NCBI GenBank assembly: GCA_040219575.1
Contig: JAVJSD010000022.1
Coordinates: 1 to 64,000, forward strand
Direction of reading: 5' to 3'
Length of the DNA stretch: 64,000 nucleotides
Origin: JAVJSD01 sp040219575
GTDB taxonomy: Bacteria; Planctomycetota; Planctomycetia; Pirellulales; Pirellulaceae
The notes below the pieces were generated by a model. The model ran no database searches and was not told the DNA's origin. It worked only from the letters and a program-made list of their open reading frames with translations. Positions 8,301 through 15,300 of the stretch are shown here, piece by piece. The position numbers and the translations under genes were made by a program. The first letter of the stretch is position 1. Every line of letters starts with the position of its first letter.

Positions 8301-8977
8301 TGCTTTCAGGCTTGAACGGACGAGCGGTCGTGCAACTCTTCGTGTTCTGCATCGGAGTACGGGGCTTCGCCGCGGAAGGCGATGAGCAGCGCGTCAGCCA
8401 AGACAAACGGCCCCTTCCCGCCTCCAAAGCGAGACTCGAAGGGGTAGGTCGTGACGTCACGACTGCGCTTCTGTCAGACGACTTCGAACTCCGGGAGCAG
8501 GCGATCGCCGGCGTCGTGAGAGACAGGAAGGAACTCATCAAGCAGTTGTGCGCCGTCGTCGCCGAGCCAACGAATTGTTCGGGTCGTCCGGAGGCCGTAC
8601 GCGGCGCTATCACCTTGCTGGGAGAATTGCGCGCCAAGGAAGCAGTCGATGTGTTGGTGGATCACCTTGCGTTTCCCGATGTAGCGCCAAAGGGCGCTGG
8701 CCCGCCGCGCCTGGTTACGGACGCCCGAGATCTCTACCCCACGCGCGATCGCCTTCCCGCGATCAAGGCATTGATTGCGATCGGGGAGCCCGGCGTCGAT
8801 CGACTCGTCGAGAAACTGGCATCCCCGCGGAACCACGTCGAATTCGAAGCGTGCTTGATCGTCCTCAAGGCGTTGGAAAAGCCTTCGGTACGGGCGAAGG
8901 TCCGAGGCGTATCGATGAACGCCGCACCAGCACGGCGTCGAATAATCGAACAATCGTTCGGACTACAGAGCCCTTAA
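8300..8977 (+). CDS. Secreted HEAT-like repeat protein, copy 2
   Basis: This 225-residue paralog of the gene at 1623-2378 has a signal peptide (NGRAVVQLFVFCIGVRGFAA). The helical repeats include FELREQAIAGVVRDRKELI, LLGELRAKEAVDVLVDHL, ALIAIGEPGVDRLVEKL and FEACLIVLKALEKPSVRA. I chose the ATG at 8300, which overlaps the stop of the upstream remnant by one base. Another in-frame ATG lies at 8279. With its natural upstream partner broken, expression may depend on a different promoter than in the first cassette. No catalytic residues are recognised. Confidence 0.8.
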   Translation: MLSGLNGRAVVQLFVFCIGVRGFAAEGDEQRVSQDKRPLPASKARLEGVGRDVTTALLSDDFELREQAIAGVVRDRKELIKQLCAVVAEPTNCSGRPEAVRGAITLLGELRAKEAVDVLVDHLAFPDVAPKGAGPPRLVTDARDLYPTRDRLPAIKALIAIGEPGVDRLVEKLASPRNHVEFEACLIVLKALEKPSVRAKVRGVSMNAAPARRRIIEQSFGLQSP

Positions 8978-9218
8978 CGCCGTTGAAGGGCATTCCTGTT
9001 CCGGCGGCGGCTCTGCAGGCGCGTCGATTCCCCGTCACGGAGCGATTTGGGGCTTGATCTTCTTGATTGCAGCGCTGTTTGCGCACGCGATGCGGCCGCC
9101 GGAGGTTCGTTCCACGCCGCAACATCTGATCAGTAAAGACGCCAAGTCAAGAATCCTTATACTTATCAGTGAATAGGTCCTCCACTGTGGCGTATCGACA
9201 CCGAAAGGAATCACGATC

Positions 9219-10229
9219 ATGAGACATAGTATCGCACTGTTCGCCGTGGCGGCGCTGATCGCCGTGGATGCGGCGGCGGAAGATGCATCGATCGCAGGCG
9301 ACTCCCAGGTCGTGCGTGGAAGCGTGCACTTCAAGCCCGCCGACCGCGAGAAGGAGATCGCTGAAGCGTTTCGCCTCGCGCCCCACGACTTTTCTTTCGA
9401 GCAACGAAACTTTGGCGAGGTGTCGCCGCGGTTCGACATGTCGTTGGTGACCTTCCCCTCTCCAGTCGAAACACCGCACGAGGTGAACAACACCGTGCAT
9501 TGCGAGTACTACCGCCCCAAAGGCGAAGGAAAGCGGCCGGCGGTGATCGTGCTGCACATTCTCGGCGGCGATTTTCTGCTGTCGCGGGCGGTCTGCGGAA
9601 CGCTGGTCGAGCGCGGCGTGGGCGCGCTGTTCGTCAAACTGCCGTACTACGGGCCTCGCCGCGATCCGGCCAGCAAACGGCGGATGATCTCGCCCGACCC
9701 GGGCGAGACCGTGGAGGGCATGACGCAGGCGGTGCTCGACATCCGCCGGGCGACGGCCTGGCTTGGCTCGCGCGAGGAAGTCGATCCGCGGCGACTGGGG
9801 ATTTGCGGGATCAGCCTGGGCGGCATCACCAGCGGACTGGCGGCCACGGCCGAACCCCGTCTGCAGAACATCTGTATGGTGCTCGCCGGCGGAGACGTCG
9901 GCCGCATCGCCTGGGAGTCGCCGAAGATGGAGAAAATACGTCAAAGCTGGATCGAAAACGGGGGCACCCGGGAAGAGTTTCTGGCGACGCTGAGCAAGGT
10001 CGACCCGGTCACCTACGCCGCGAACGTGCGCGGCCGCCGCATGTTGATGCTCAACGCGGATCGCGACGAGGTCATCCCCCGCGCTTGCACCGAGTCGCTG
10101 TGGAGGTCGTTCGGTGAGCCGGAAATCGTGTGGTACGAGGGCGGACACTATTCGATCGCGCGGCACATGCTGCCGATGCTCGACCGCGCCTCGCGGTTCT
10201 TCGCGGAAAGCGACGCAGAGGCCCCGTAA
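9219..10229 (+). CDS. Secreted alpha/beta hydrolase (esterase/dienelactone-hydrolase-like)
   Basis: The protein has 336 residues with a signal peptide (MRHSIALFAVAALIAVDAAA). AAAGGA precedes the ATG. The fold is alpha/beta hydrolase: VIVLHILGGDF for the oxyanion region, GICGISLGGITSG as the nucleophile elbow (Ser in GISLGG), LNADRDEVIP for the acid and GGHYS for the His. The family contains esterases acting on plant-like polysaccharide ester groups as well as dienelactone hydrolases; the substrate cannot be told from sequence. It probably acts in the periplasm. It is convergent with the M28 peptidase gene. Confidence 0.88.
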   Translation: MRHSIALFAVAALIAVDAAAEDASIAGDSQVVRGSVHFKPADREKEIAEAFRLAPHDFSFEQRNFGEVSPRFDMSLVTFPSPVETPHEVNNTVHCEYYRPKGEGKRPAVIVLHILGGDFLLSRAVCGTLVERGVGALFVKLPYYGPRRDPASKRRMISPDPGETVEGMTQAVLDIRRATAWLGSREEVDPRRLGICGISLGGITSGLAATAEPRLQNICMVLAGGDVGRIAWESPKMEKIRQSWIENGGTREEFLATLSKVDPVTYAANVRGRRMLMLNADRDEVIPRACTESLWRSFGEPEIVWYEGGHYSIARHMLPMLDRASRFFAESDAEAP

Positions 10230-10242
10230 CCGATGGCCGCCC

Positions 10243-10302
10243 GGGCGCAATCTGGTCGGGCGCAAGTTTGTCGGGCGCAATCTTGTCGGGCGCAATCTTG
10301 TC
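10243..10302. repeat. Four tandem copies of a 15-bp unit
   Basis: The unit is GGGCGCAATCTTGTC (variants in copies 1 and 2), followed by a partial fifth copy. It lies between the convergent hydrolase and M28 peptidase genes. Read through, it would encode pentapeptide-like repeats, but no start supports a gene. Confidence 0.85.
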
Positions 10303-10312
10303 GAGCGCCGGC

Positions 10313-11869
10313 CTACTCCCCTTCCGCCATGGCCGGCGGCGGCACCTCGAGTTCGAGGTTGCTGAGACGCCCGTCGCGTTCGATCACCAGTTTGATCGGC
10401 GAGGGGAGCGTCGTCAGCAATTGGCCAAGCTGGTCGGCGTCGGTGAAAGGTTGGCCCTCGACGGCGTAGATGCGGTCGCGCACCGCCAGACCGGCCTTCG
10501 CGGCGGGCGAACCCGGCACGACGCGGGTGAGCATGACGGCCCCGGGCTCCGCCTTGTCGCTGCGCCAATTGACGCCGACGCGGACCGGAGCGCCTCCGAG
10601 GGCGACTTTCAGCGGCAGCGGGTTCTCTTCGCCCTTGCGTTCGACGGTCAATTCAATCTCCGGCGGCGCCGTCACGATCTGGGCGCCGAACTGCTCCGCG
10701 TCGGTGATCGGCGCGCCGTTCAACGTCAGGAGCCGGTCGCCCGCTCGCAGGCCGGCCTGATCGGCGGCGCTGTTGGGAACGACCTGCACCAGTTCCAGGC
10801 CGTCGATCGGACCGTCGGTGAGGCTCCAACGCACTCCGAGTCGGGGCGGCATGGGCGCCAGCGGTTGCTCGAATTGCCGTTGCGAGAGGGGCGTTTCGGT
10901 GCGGGAAGCGGTACGAAAGCCGCCCAACTGCGGCGCCTCGGCCAGCGCGTAGGTCAGGTTGAACAACAACCGCGCCACCTCCTGCATGCCCTCCGAATTC
11001 ACCTTGTCGGCGTCGTCGCTGGGACGGTGATAGTCGTCGTGTAGTCCGGTGTGCAACATCAACACGGGAATGTTTTTGTTGAAAAACGTGTAGTGGTCGC
11101 TGTTGGGCGTCATCTCCCAGGTGAAGTCGAGCGCCAGGGGCGACTCGCTGTTTTGCTCGCTGATGAAACGCCGCCAACCCGGCGCCGTCCGCGAACCGTA
11201 AACTTCCAATCGCTGGCGGCGCAGTCGGCCGATCATATCGAGATTGATGGCCGCTCCAACGTTCGTCAGCGGAACCGTCGGATGGCCGACCCAGTACTCC
11301 GAGCCGAGCAGCCCTTTCTCTTCTCCGTCCCAGAACGCAAACAGCACCGTACGTTTAGGCGGCTCCGGAAGTTGACTGAAGGCCTCGATCACTTCCAGCA
11401 GACCGGCCGTACCGCTGGCGTTGTCGTCGGCGCCATTGTGAATGTAGCCAAGCGGTCCGTAGCTGTTTGTGCTGTTGCCGTATCCCACGTGGTCGTAATG
11501 GGCGCCGACGAGCACCACCTGCTCTTTGAGTTCCGGATCGCTCCCCTCCTGCACGGCCAGGATGTTGCGATAACCGGCGCCGAACGATTGATAGAAGCTG
11601 CCATTGTCGCCGGCGCCGCGCAGCTTGTACTCTTGCAGCAACTTGACCAGGTATCCGCCCGCGGCGCGGCCCCCGCGACTACCGGCTTCGCGTCCTTCGA
11701 ACGTGTCGTCCGACAAGGCGTCGACGTGCTGCTCCAATTCGTTCGCCGTGATCGAAGATCGAGCCGCATGGAGCGTGACGCCGTCGGCGGCGCCCAACTC
11801 GAGGCTGGTCGCCACGAACAGAATCATGCTGACGCCGGCGGCCAAAGCGTTGTACGGAGTTCTAGCCAT
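10313..11869 (-). CDS. Secreted M28 family zinc peptidase with two PDZ domains
   Basis: The 518-residue product begins at the ATG at 11869, just before a signal peptide (AAGVSMILFVATSLELGAA). The zinc ligands are visible in GAHYDHVGYG, GADDNASG, WDGEEKG, NLDMIGR and LHDDYHRPSDD, so it should be an active di-zinc aminopeptidase-like enzyme. Two PDZ domains follow: VVPNSAADQAGLRAGDRLL near residue 360 and VVPGSPAAKAGLAVRDRIY near 455. The PDZ pair probably recognises C-termini or tethers the enzyme. The gene lies 241 bases downstream of the trypsin-like gene on the same strand, so they may share a transcript. Longer in-frame extensions upstream of the signal peptide were not used. Confidence 0.92.
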   Translation of the reverse strand: MARTPYNALAAGVSMILFVATSLELGAADGVTLHAARSSITANELEQHVDALSDDTFEGREAGSRGGRAAGGYLVKLLQEYKLRGAGDNGSFYQSFGAGYRNILAVQEGSDPELKEQVVLVGAHYDHVGYGNSTNSYGPLGYIHNGADDNASGTAGLLEVIEAFSQLPEPPKRTVLFAFWDGEEKGLLGSEYWVGHPTVPLTNVGAAINLDMIGRLRRQRLEVYGSRTAPGWRRFISEQNSESPLALDFTWEMTPNSDHYTFFNKNIPVLMLHTGLHDDYHRPSDDADKVNSEGMQEVARLLFNLTYALAEAPQLGGFRTASRTETPLSQRQFEQPLAPMPPRLGVRWSLTDGPIDGLELVQVVPNSAADQAGLRAGDRLLTLNGAPITDAEQFGAQIVTAPPEIELTVERKGEENPLPLKVALGGAPVRVGVNWRSDKAEPGAVMLTRVVPGSPAAKAGLAVRDRIYAVEGQPFTDADQLGQLLTTLPSPIKLVIERDGRLSNLELEVPPPAMAEGE

Positions 11870-12110
11870 CAATGCGCGCCGTTGGTTCGGAGGAGATTCA
11901 AAGAGAGGGGCCATTGGCGCCAATGCCGCTCGCCCAAGGGACGTCGCAAGATCCGCCGTCGAGCGACGGCGGTAATATAGCCGATTTGCTGGAAAAGCCG
12001 TAGAGGAAGAATTCCTCGGCCGCGACCGAAGGCGTCCGTTTTTTGCACGCTTTCGGCCGATCATGGGCCCGGGTGTGACACGCCACAAGACAGTTTCCGT
12101 GCGGCGGAGA

Positions 12111-13430
12111 CTACGACTCGTCCGCGTCGCTCCGCATCCTGCGAACGGCATGATATGCGAAGGCGATTACACCAAAGATGGCCAAAAACGTCTTGATTTG
12201 CTCCAGCAGAGAATTTCCAGCGACCTGCCGCCAGAAATCGTCGCCGAGCAGCCCCGCCTGGAAATGTGGCTCCGGCGGCGCGAGTTCGTCGGCGGCGACG
12301 GACGGTGTGGCATTCGGGCCCCACGCCGGCTCATCAGGCAGCCGCTCATCATCGCGCGTCAGTTCTCCGTGCGTCAGTTCTCCGCGCGTCCGTTCTCCGC
12401 GCGTCCGTTCGAGATCAACAGCAGGGCCAAGCGGCGACCTCGGATGCGAGGTCGCCGATTCGTCGTCACGAGACGCGGATCGATCCGCGGATTTCTGCGG
12501 GAGGGCGGCGACTCTGGGCGGCTGGGCGAGGCTGCCGAAGGTTGACGGCGGTTGGGGACGCCTGAGCGGCTGACTCAGCGAGGCGACCGGCTCGTGGATC
12601 GGTTCGGAGCGCGGTTGCGGCGGCTCGTACAGCGGAAGGTCGGCGAAGGGCGGCGTGCCGAACCGCGGCGCGCTGCTCGGCGAAGTCGCTGCCGCAATAT
12701 TCGAAACGTCGACGCGGCGCCCCAGATCCGGCGCCACCGAGGCCAGGAAGTTCTTCACGCGGCCGCAGTAACTTCCCGACGTGGTGCCCGAACCCGCCCC
12801 GAACAACACTCCCGCCAGTTCCCCCTGGTCGTTAAGGATCGGTCCGCCGGAGTCGCCCTGCCGCGCCTGCGCCGAGACTTCGACCATTTCGAAAGGCAGA
12901 TTCATGCCCGGCGCGACGTACTGCGTGCAACGCCCGCGCAGGCTCCGGTAGTCGCCCGAGCCATAACCGGCGATGGTGAGCGGCTCGCCCCGTTGCGGGG
13001 GCGCGTCCGCGATGGCGACCGGCTCGATCGAGGGTGGCCGCCAGATAATCAGGGCGGCCAGGTCCCAATCGCGATCGACTTTGGCGACGCGGGCCGAGGA
13101 GTGGAAGCCGCTGGGGAAAACCACGCCGATCTCTCCCGTGGCGTCGCGGACGACATGCCAGTTGGTGACGACCAGCGCGTAGTCGCCTTCGGCGTAGACC
13201 ATCGTGCCGCTGCCGTAGGAAATCGCCCCCTGCTCCGGGGCGGAGATGCGGGCCACGGCGGGATGCGGCGTTTGCTGCTGCTCGGCCCAAGGCTGGGCGA
13301 GTGAGGTTCGCCCCAGCGTCACACAGGAAACGAGCAACACAGTGGGGAGCAGCGCCGGGTGGAGCAGCGCCGAGCACCGCAGCACGGCGAACCAAAAGGG
13401 GAACTGCGACAGCAGATTGCAGCAGATCAT
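12111..13430 (-). CDS. Trypsin-like serine protease with C-terminal membrane anchor
   Basis: This 439-residue protein has an N-terminal signal (about residues 1-45, ending near TSLAQPWAEQ). The chymotrypsin-like triad is visible as His in VVTNWHVV, Asp in VDRDWDLAAL and Ser in QGDSGGPI. After the protease domain (to about 230) comes a long Pro/Ser-rich, probably disordered region. It contains RTRGE-type pentapeptide repeats and then a hydrophobic helix (IKTFLAIFGVIAFAYHAV) near the end. The protease is therefore likely exported and held at a membrane by its C-terminus. The start at 13430 is the ATG nearest the signal; the frame is open further upstream. Confidence 0.88.
   Translation of the reverse strand: MICCNLLSQFPFWFAVLRCSALLHPALLPTVLLVSCVTLGRTSLAQPWAEQQQTPHPAVARISAPEQGAISYGSGTMVYAEGDYALVVTNWHVVRDATGEIGVVFPSGFHSSARVAKVDRDWDLAALIIWRPPSIEPVAIADAPPQRGEPLTIAGYGSGDYRSLRGRCTQYVAPGMNLPFEMVEVSAQARQGDSGGPILNDQGELAGVLFGAGSGTTSGSYCGRVKNFLASVAPDLGRRVDVSNIAAATSPSSAPRFGTPPFADLPLYEPPQPRSEPIHEPVASLSQPLRRPQPPSTFGSLAQPPRVAALPQKSADRSASRDDESATSHPRSPLGPAVDLERTRGERTRGELTHGELTRDDERLPDEPAWGPNATPSVAADELAPPEPHFQAGLLGDDFWRQVAGNSLLEQIKTFLAIFGVIAFAYHAVRRMRSDADES
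12354..12410. repeat. 15-bp tandem repeat inside protease linker
   Basis: Nearly four copies of a 15-bp unit (GCGCGTCAGTTCTCC and variants) encode RTRGE/LTHGE pentapeptides in the disordered linker of the trypsin-like protein. The period equals that of the unrelated array at 10243-10302. Confidence 0.8.
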
Positions 13431-13627
13431 GGCGAGCAAGCGGTTCAGGGGACGGTGCGTGGCTCCATCTCGAAGAGCCGTCGTCCTCCTGACACGGCAT
13501 CGCACTGTGGTCTGGTATCGACGACGCGCCCGGTCCGGAGTGAAGATTTCGCCCGGCCTCCGCAAGGTTTGCCTAGACGGTGCAGTTTGGTGAGGGGTGA
13601 GGGGTGAGGGCGGCGGACATTGACGTC

Positions 13628-13649
13628 CCAAGCCGACGACTTGTCGTCG
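13628..13649. repeat. Dispersed hairpin, family B
   Basis: CCAAGCCGACGACTTGTCGT and two more bases form a 7-bp stem (CGACGAC/GTCGTCG). It lies 33 bases past the stop of the amidohydrolase gene. Relatives occur at 22477, 54736 and 58914. Confidence 0.7.
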
Positions 13650-13681
13650 CGCCCTTTGACGGCAAATCACCTCCCGACCGC

Positions 13682-14509
13682 TCACTCCCCGCGGGATGGC
13701 AGATGATCTTCCACGGGAATCTTGAACAACGCGGCGGCGTTCTTCCACATGATCTTTTCGTGGGAGACTTCCGAGATCTCCAGGCCCCGCATGAACTTCA
13801 GATAGCTGCGCATCCCGCAGATCGGCCAGTCGGTGCCATACAGCAGATAGTCTGGCTCGCCGGCGTAGGTGATCATGTCGGTCAGGTGGGCCAGCATGTA
13901 CTTTTCGAATTTGTCCTGGAACTCGCCCAGCACCAGTCCCGAAACATCGGCCCAGACGTTGGCGTTCTTGTAGACCACCTCCATGCAATCACGGATCCAG
14001 GGGTTGCCGACGTGGCAGATGACGAACTTCACCTCGGGCCGATCGACCGCCACGTCGTCGATGTTCAGTGGGTGCGAGTACCGCACTTTCCCCTTGGGGG
14101 AGTAGGTATCGCCGGTGTGAATCATGACCGGCACGTCGTACTCGGCGGCCAGGTCGTAGACCACCTGGCAGCGGTCGTCCGAGGGATAGAAATACTCGTA
14201 GCCGGGATACAGCTTCAGCCCCTTGACCAGCCCGGCGCGGAGGAAGTCGCTGATCTCCCGCAGGTCCTTTTCTTTGTAGTTGTCGATGCTGATGCCCGCC
14301 ACGGCGTAGATATTGTCGGTGTTGTCGATCGCCCGCACGACGTCGCGCGTCGGGGGTCGATGGGGAGTCACCTTGTAGGAACTCAACACCAAGGCCACAT
14401 CGACGCCGTTGTCGACCATCGCCTGTTGCAGGTTGTCGAGGCATTCCTCGATCGACGCGACCCGCTCCTCGTGGTAGTTATTCAAATGCGTGTGGACGTC
14501 GATAATCAT
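13682..14509 (-). CDS. Amidohydrolase-2 family metal-dependent hydrolase
   Basis: The 275-residue protein begins MIIDVHTHLNNYHEERV; the HTH motif at the start of a TIM-barrel strand marks the amidohydrolase superfamily (PF04909 type). Further ligands or active-site blocks are PVMIHTGDTYSPKG, FVICHVGNPWIRD and LLYGTDWPICG. The family hydrolyses or decarboxylates small carboxylated substrates; the exact substrate is unknown. There is no signal peptide, so it is cytoplasmic. The start at 14509 was chosen because conserved homology begins at once; upstream in-frame sequence is Arg-rich and non-conserved in character. No operon partner is evident. Confidence 0.88.
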   Translation of the reverse strand: MIIDVHTHLNNYHEERVASIEECLDNLQQAMVDNGVDVALVLSSYKVTPHRPPTRDVVRAIDNTDNIYAVAGISIDNYKEKDLREISDFLRAGLVKGLKLYPGYEYFYPSDDRCQVVYDLAAEYDVPVMIHTGDTYSPKGKVRYSHPLNIDDVAVDRPEVKFVICHVGNPWIRDCMEVVYKNANVWADVSGLVLGEFQDKFEKYMLAHLTDMITYAGEPDYLLYGTDWPICGMRSYLKFMRGLEISEVSHEKIMWKNAAALFKIPVEDHLPSRGE

Positions 14510-14782
14510 GTGGTGAATCCTCAAGCAGGCGGGTTCTTCGGCGGCAGGCGCGATGGATCGGCGGTGTCGACGGCGCCGCGCAGCGTCCATTGTGAACGAC
14601 ATCACGAGTCGACGAAACCTCGGCGGCGGCGTTGACGCGCCGCTCGAGGCGCAGCTTCGCCGGGGCGCGGCGAAATGACGTCGGCGCCGCCGCGGTGGTC
14701 CCTGTGAGACGCCGGCCATGACGGTGCGTCATGCACGTCCTGTGGCACGCGCAGGGCGCGCCGGTGCGGCGCTGCTCGGATG

Positions 14783-15055
14783 CTACTTGGGCGTCTTGCC
14801 GCCAGGACGGTAGAAGTGAATCGTCTCGAGCGCCTTGTAGACCTCCTCGAGCGTCTTCTCGCCGAAATTCGAGATGCCAAGCAACTCTTCGCGGGTCGTC
14901 TTGAGCAGGTCTTCGACCGTGAAGATGCCTCGCTCCTCGAGGCAGTTGGTCGTGCGGACCGAGAGGCCGATCTCGGCGGTGCTCATCTCCAGGCGTTCTT
15001 TCATGCTGCGCGTCTCTTCGTCGGCGCGGCTGAGTGGAATGCGCGTGGTGGCCAT
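14783..15055 (-). CDS. Free-standing RNA polymerase alpha-CTD-like protein
   Basis: The protein has 90 residues and a strong ribosome binding site (GGGAGGGAG) before the ATG at 15055. Residues 25-75 (IGLSVRTTNCLEERGIFTVE, then DLLKTTREELLGISNFGEKT) match the alpha C-terminal domain of RNA polymerase, which binds UP-element DNA and activators. The N-terminal assembly domain is absent. Such orphan alpha-CTD proteins are known from planctomycetes. It could act as a DNA-binding or competitor subunit; this is inference. It lies downstream of the kinase-Hsp70 gene on the same strand, 245 bases away, so it may have its own promoter. Confidence 0.85.
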   Translation of the reverse strand: MATTRIPLSRADEETRSMKERLEMSTAEIGLSVRTTNCLEERGIFTVEDLLKTTREELLGISNFGEKTLEEVYKALETIHFYRPGGKTPK

Positions 15056-15300
15056 GGGGGCTCCCTCCCAATAACGTGTGTCGGCGTGTGCGAGAGCCGC
15101 CGAGGTGGACGCTCCACCAATCCGACGCGGCGCCGCGGCAAAACAAGCGATGCACTTCGCAGCATGCCGCTCTCTCGCGTGGCCAATATAGCAAGGCGGG
15201 CCTCGTTGCGAGGAGAGAGGCGCGAGAATTTCTAAGAAAGTTTTCAAGACGCTAGCACTGCTAGCGGAAGAGGTCTTGCCGCGGCGCCGACGGCGACAGG

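Noticed and set aside
10243..10302. Possible CRISPR array
   Set aside because: The units are directly adjacent, with no spacers, and only 15 bases long. It is a simple tandem repeat.
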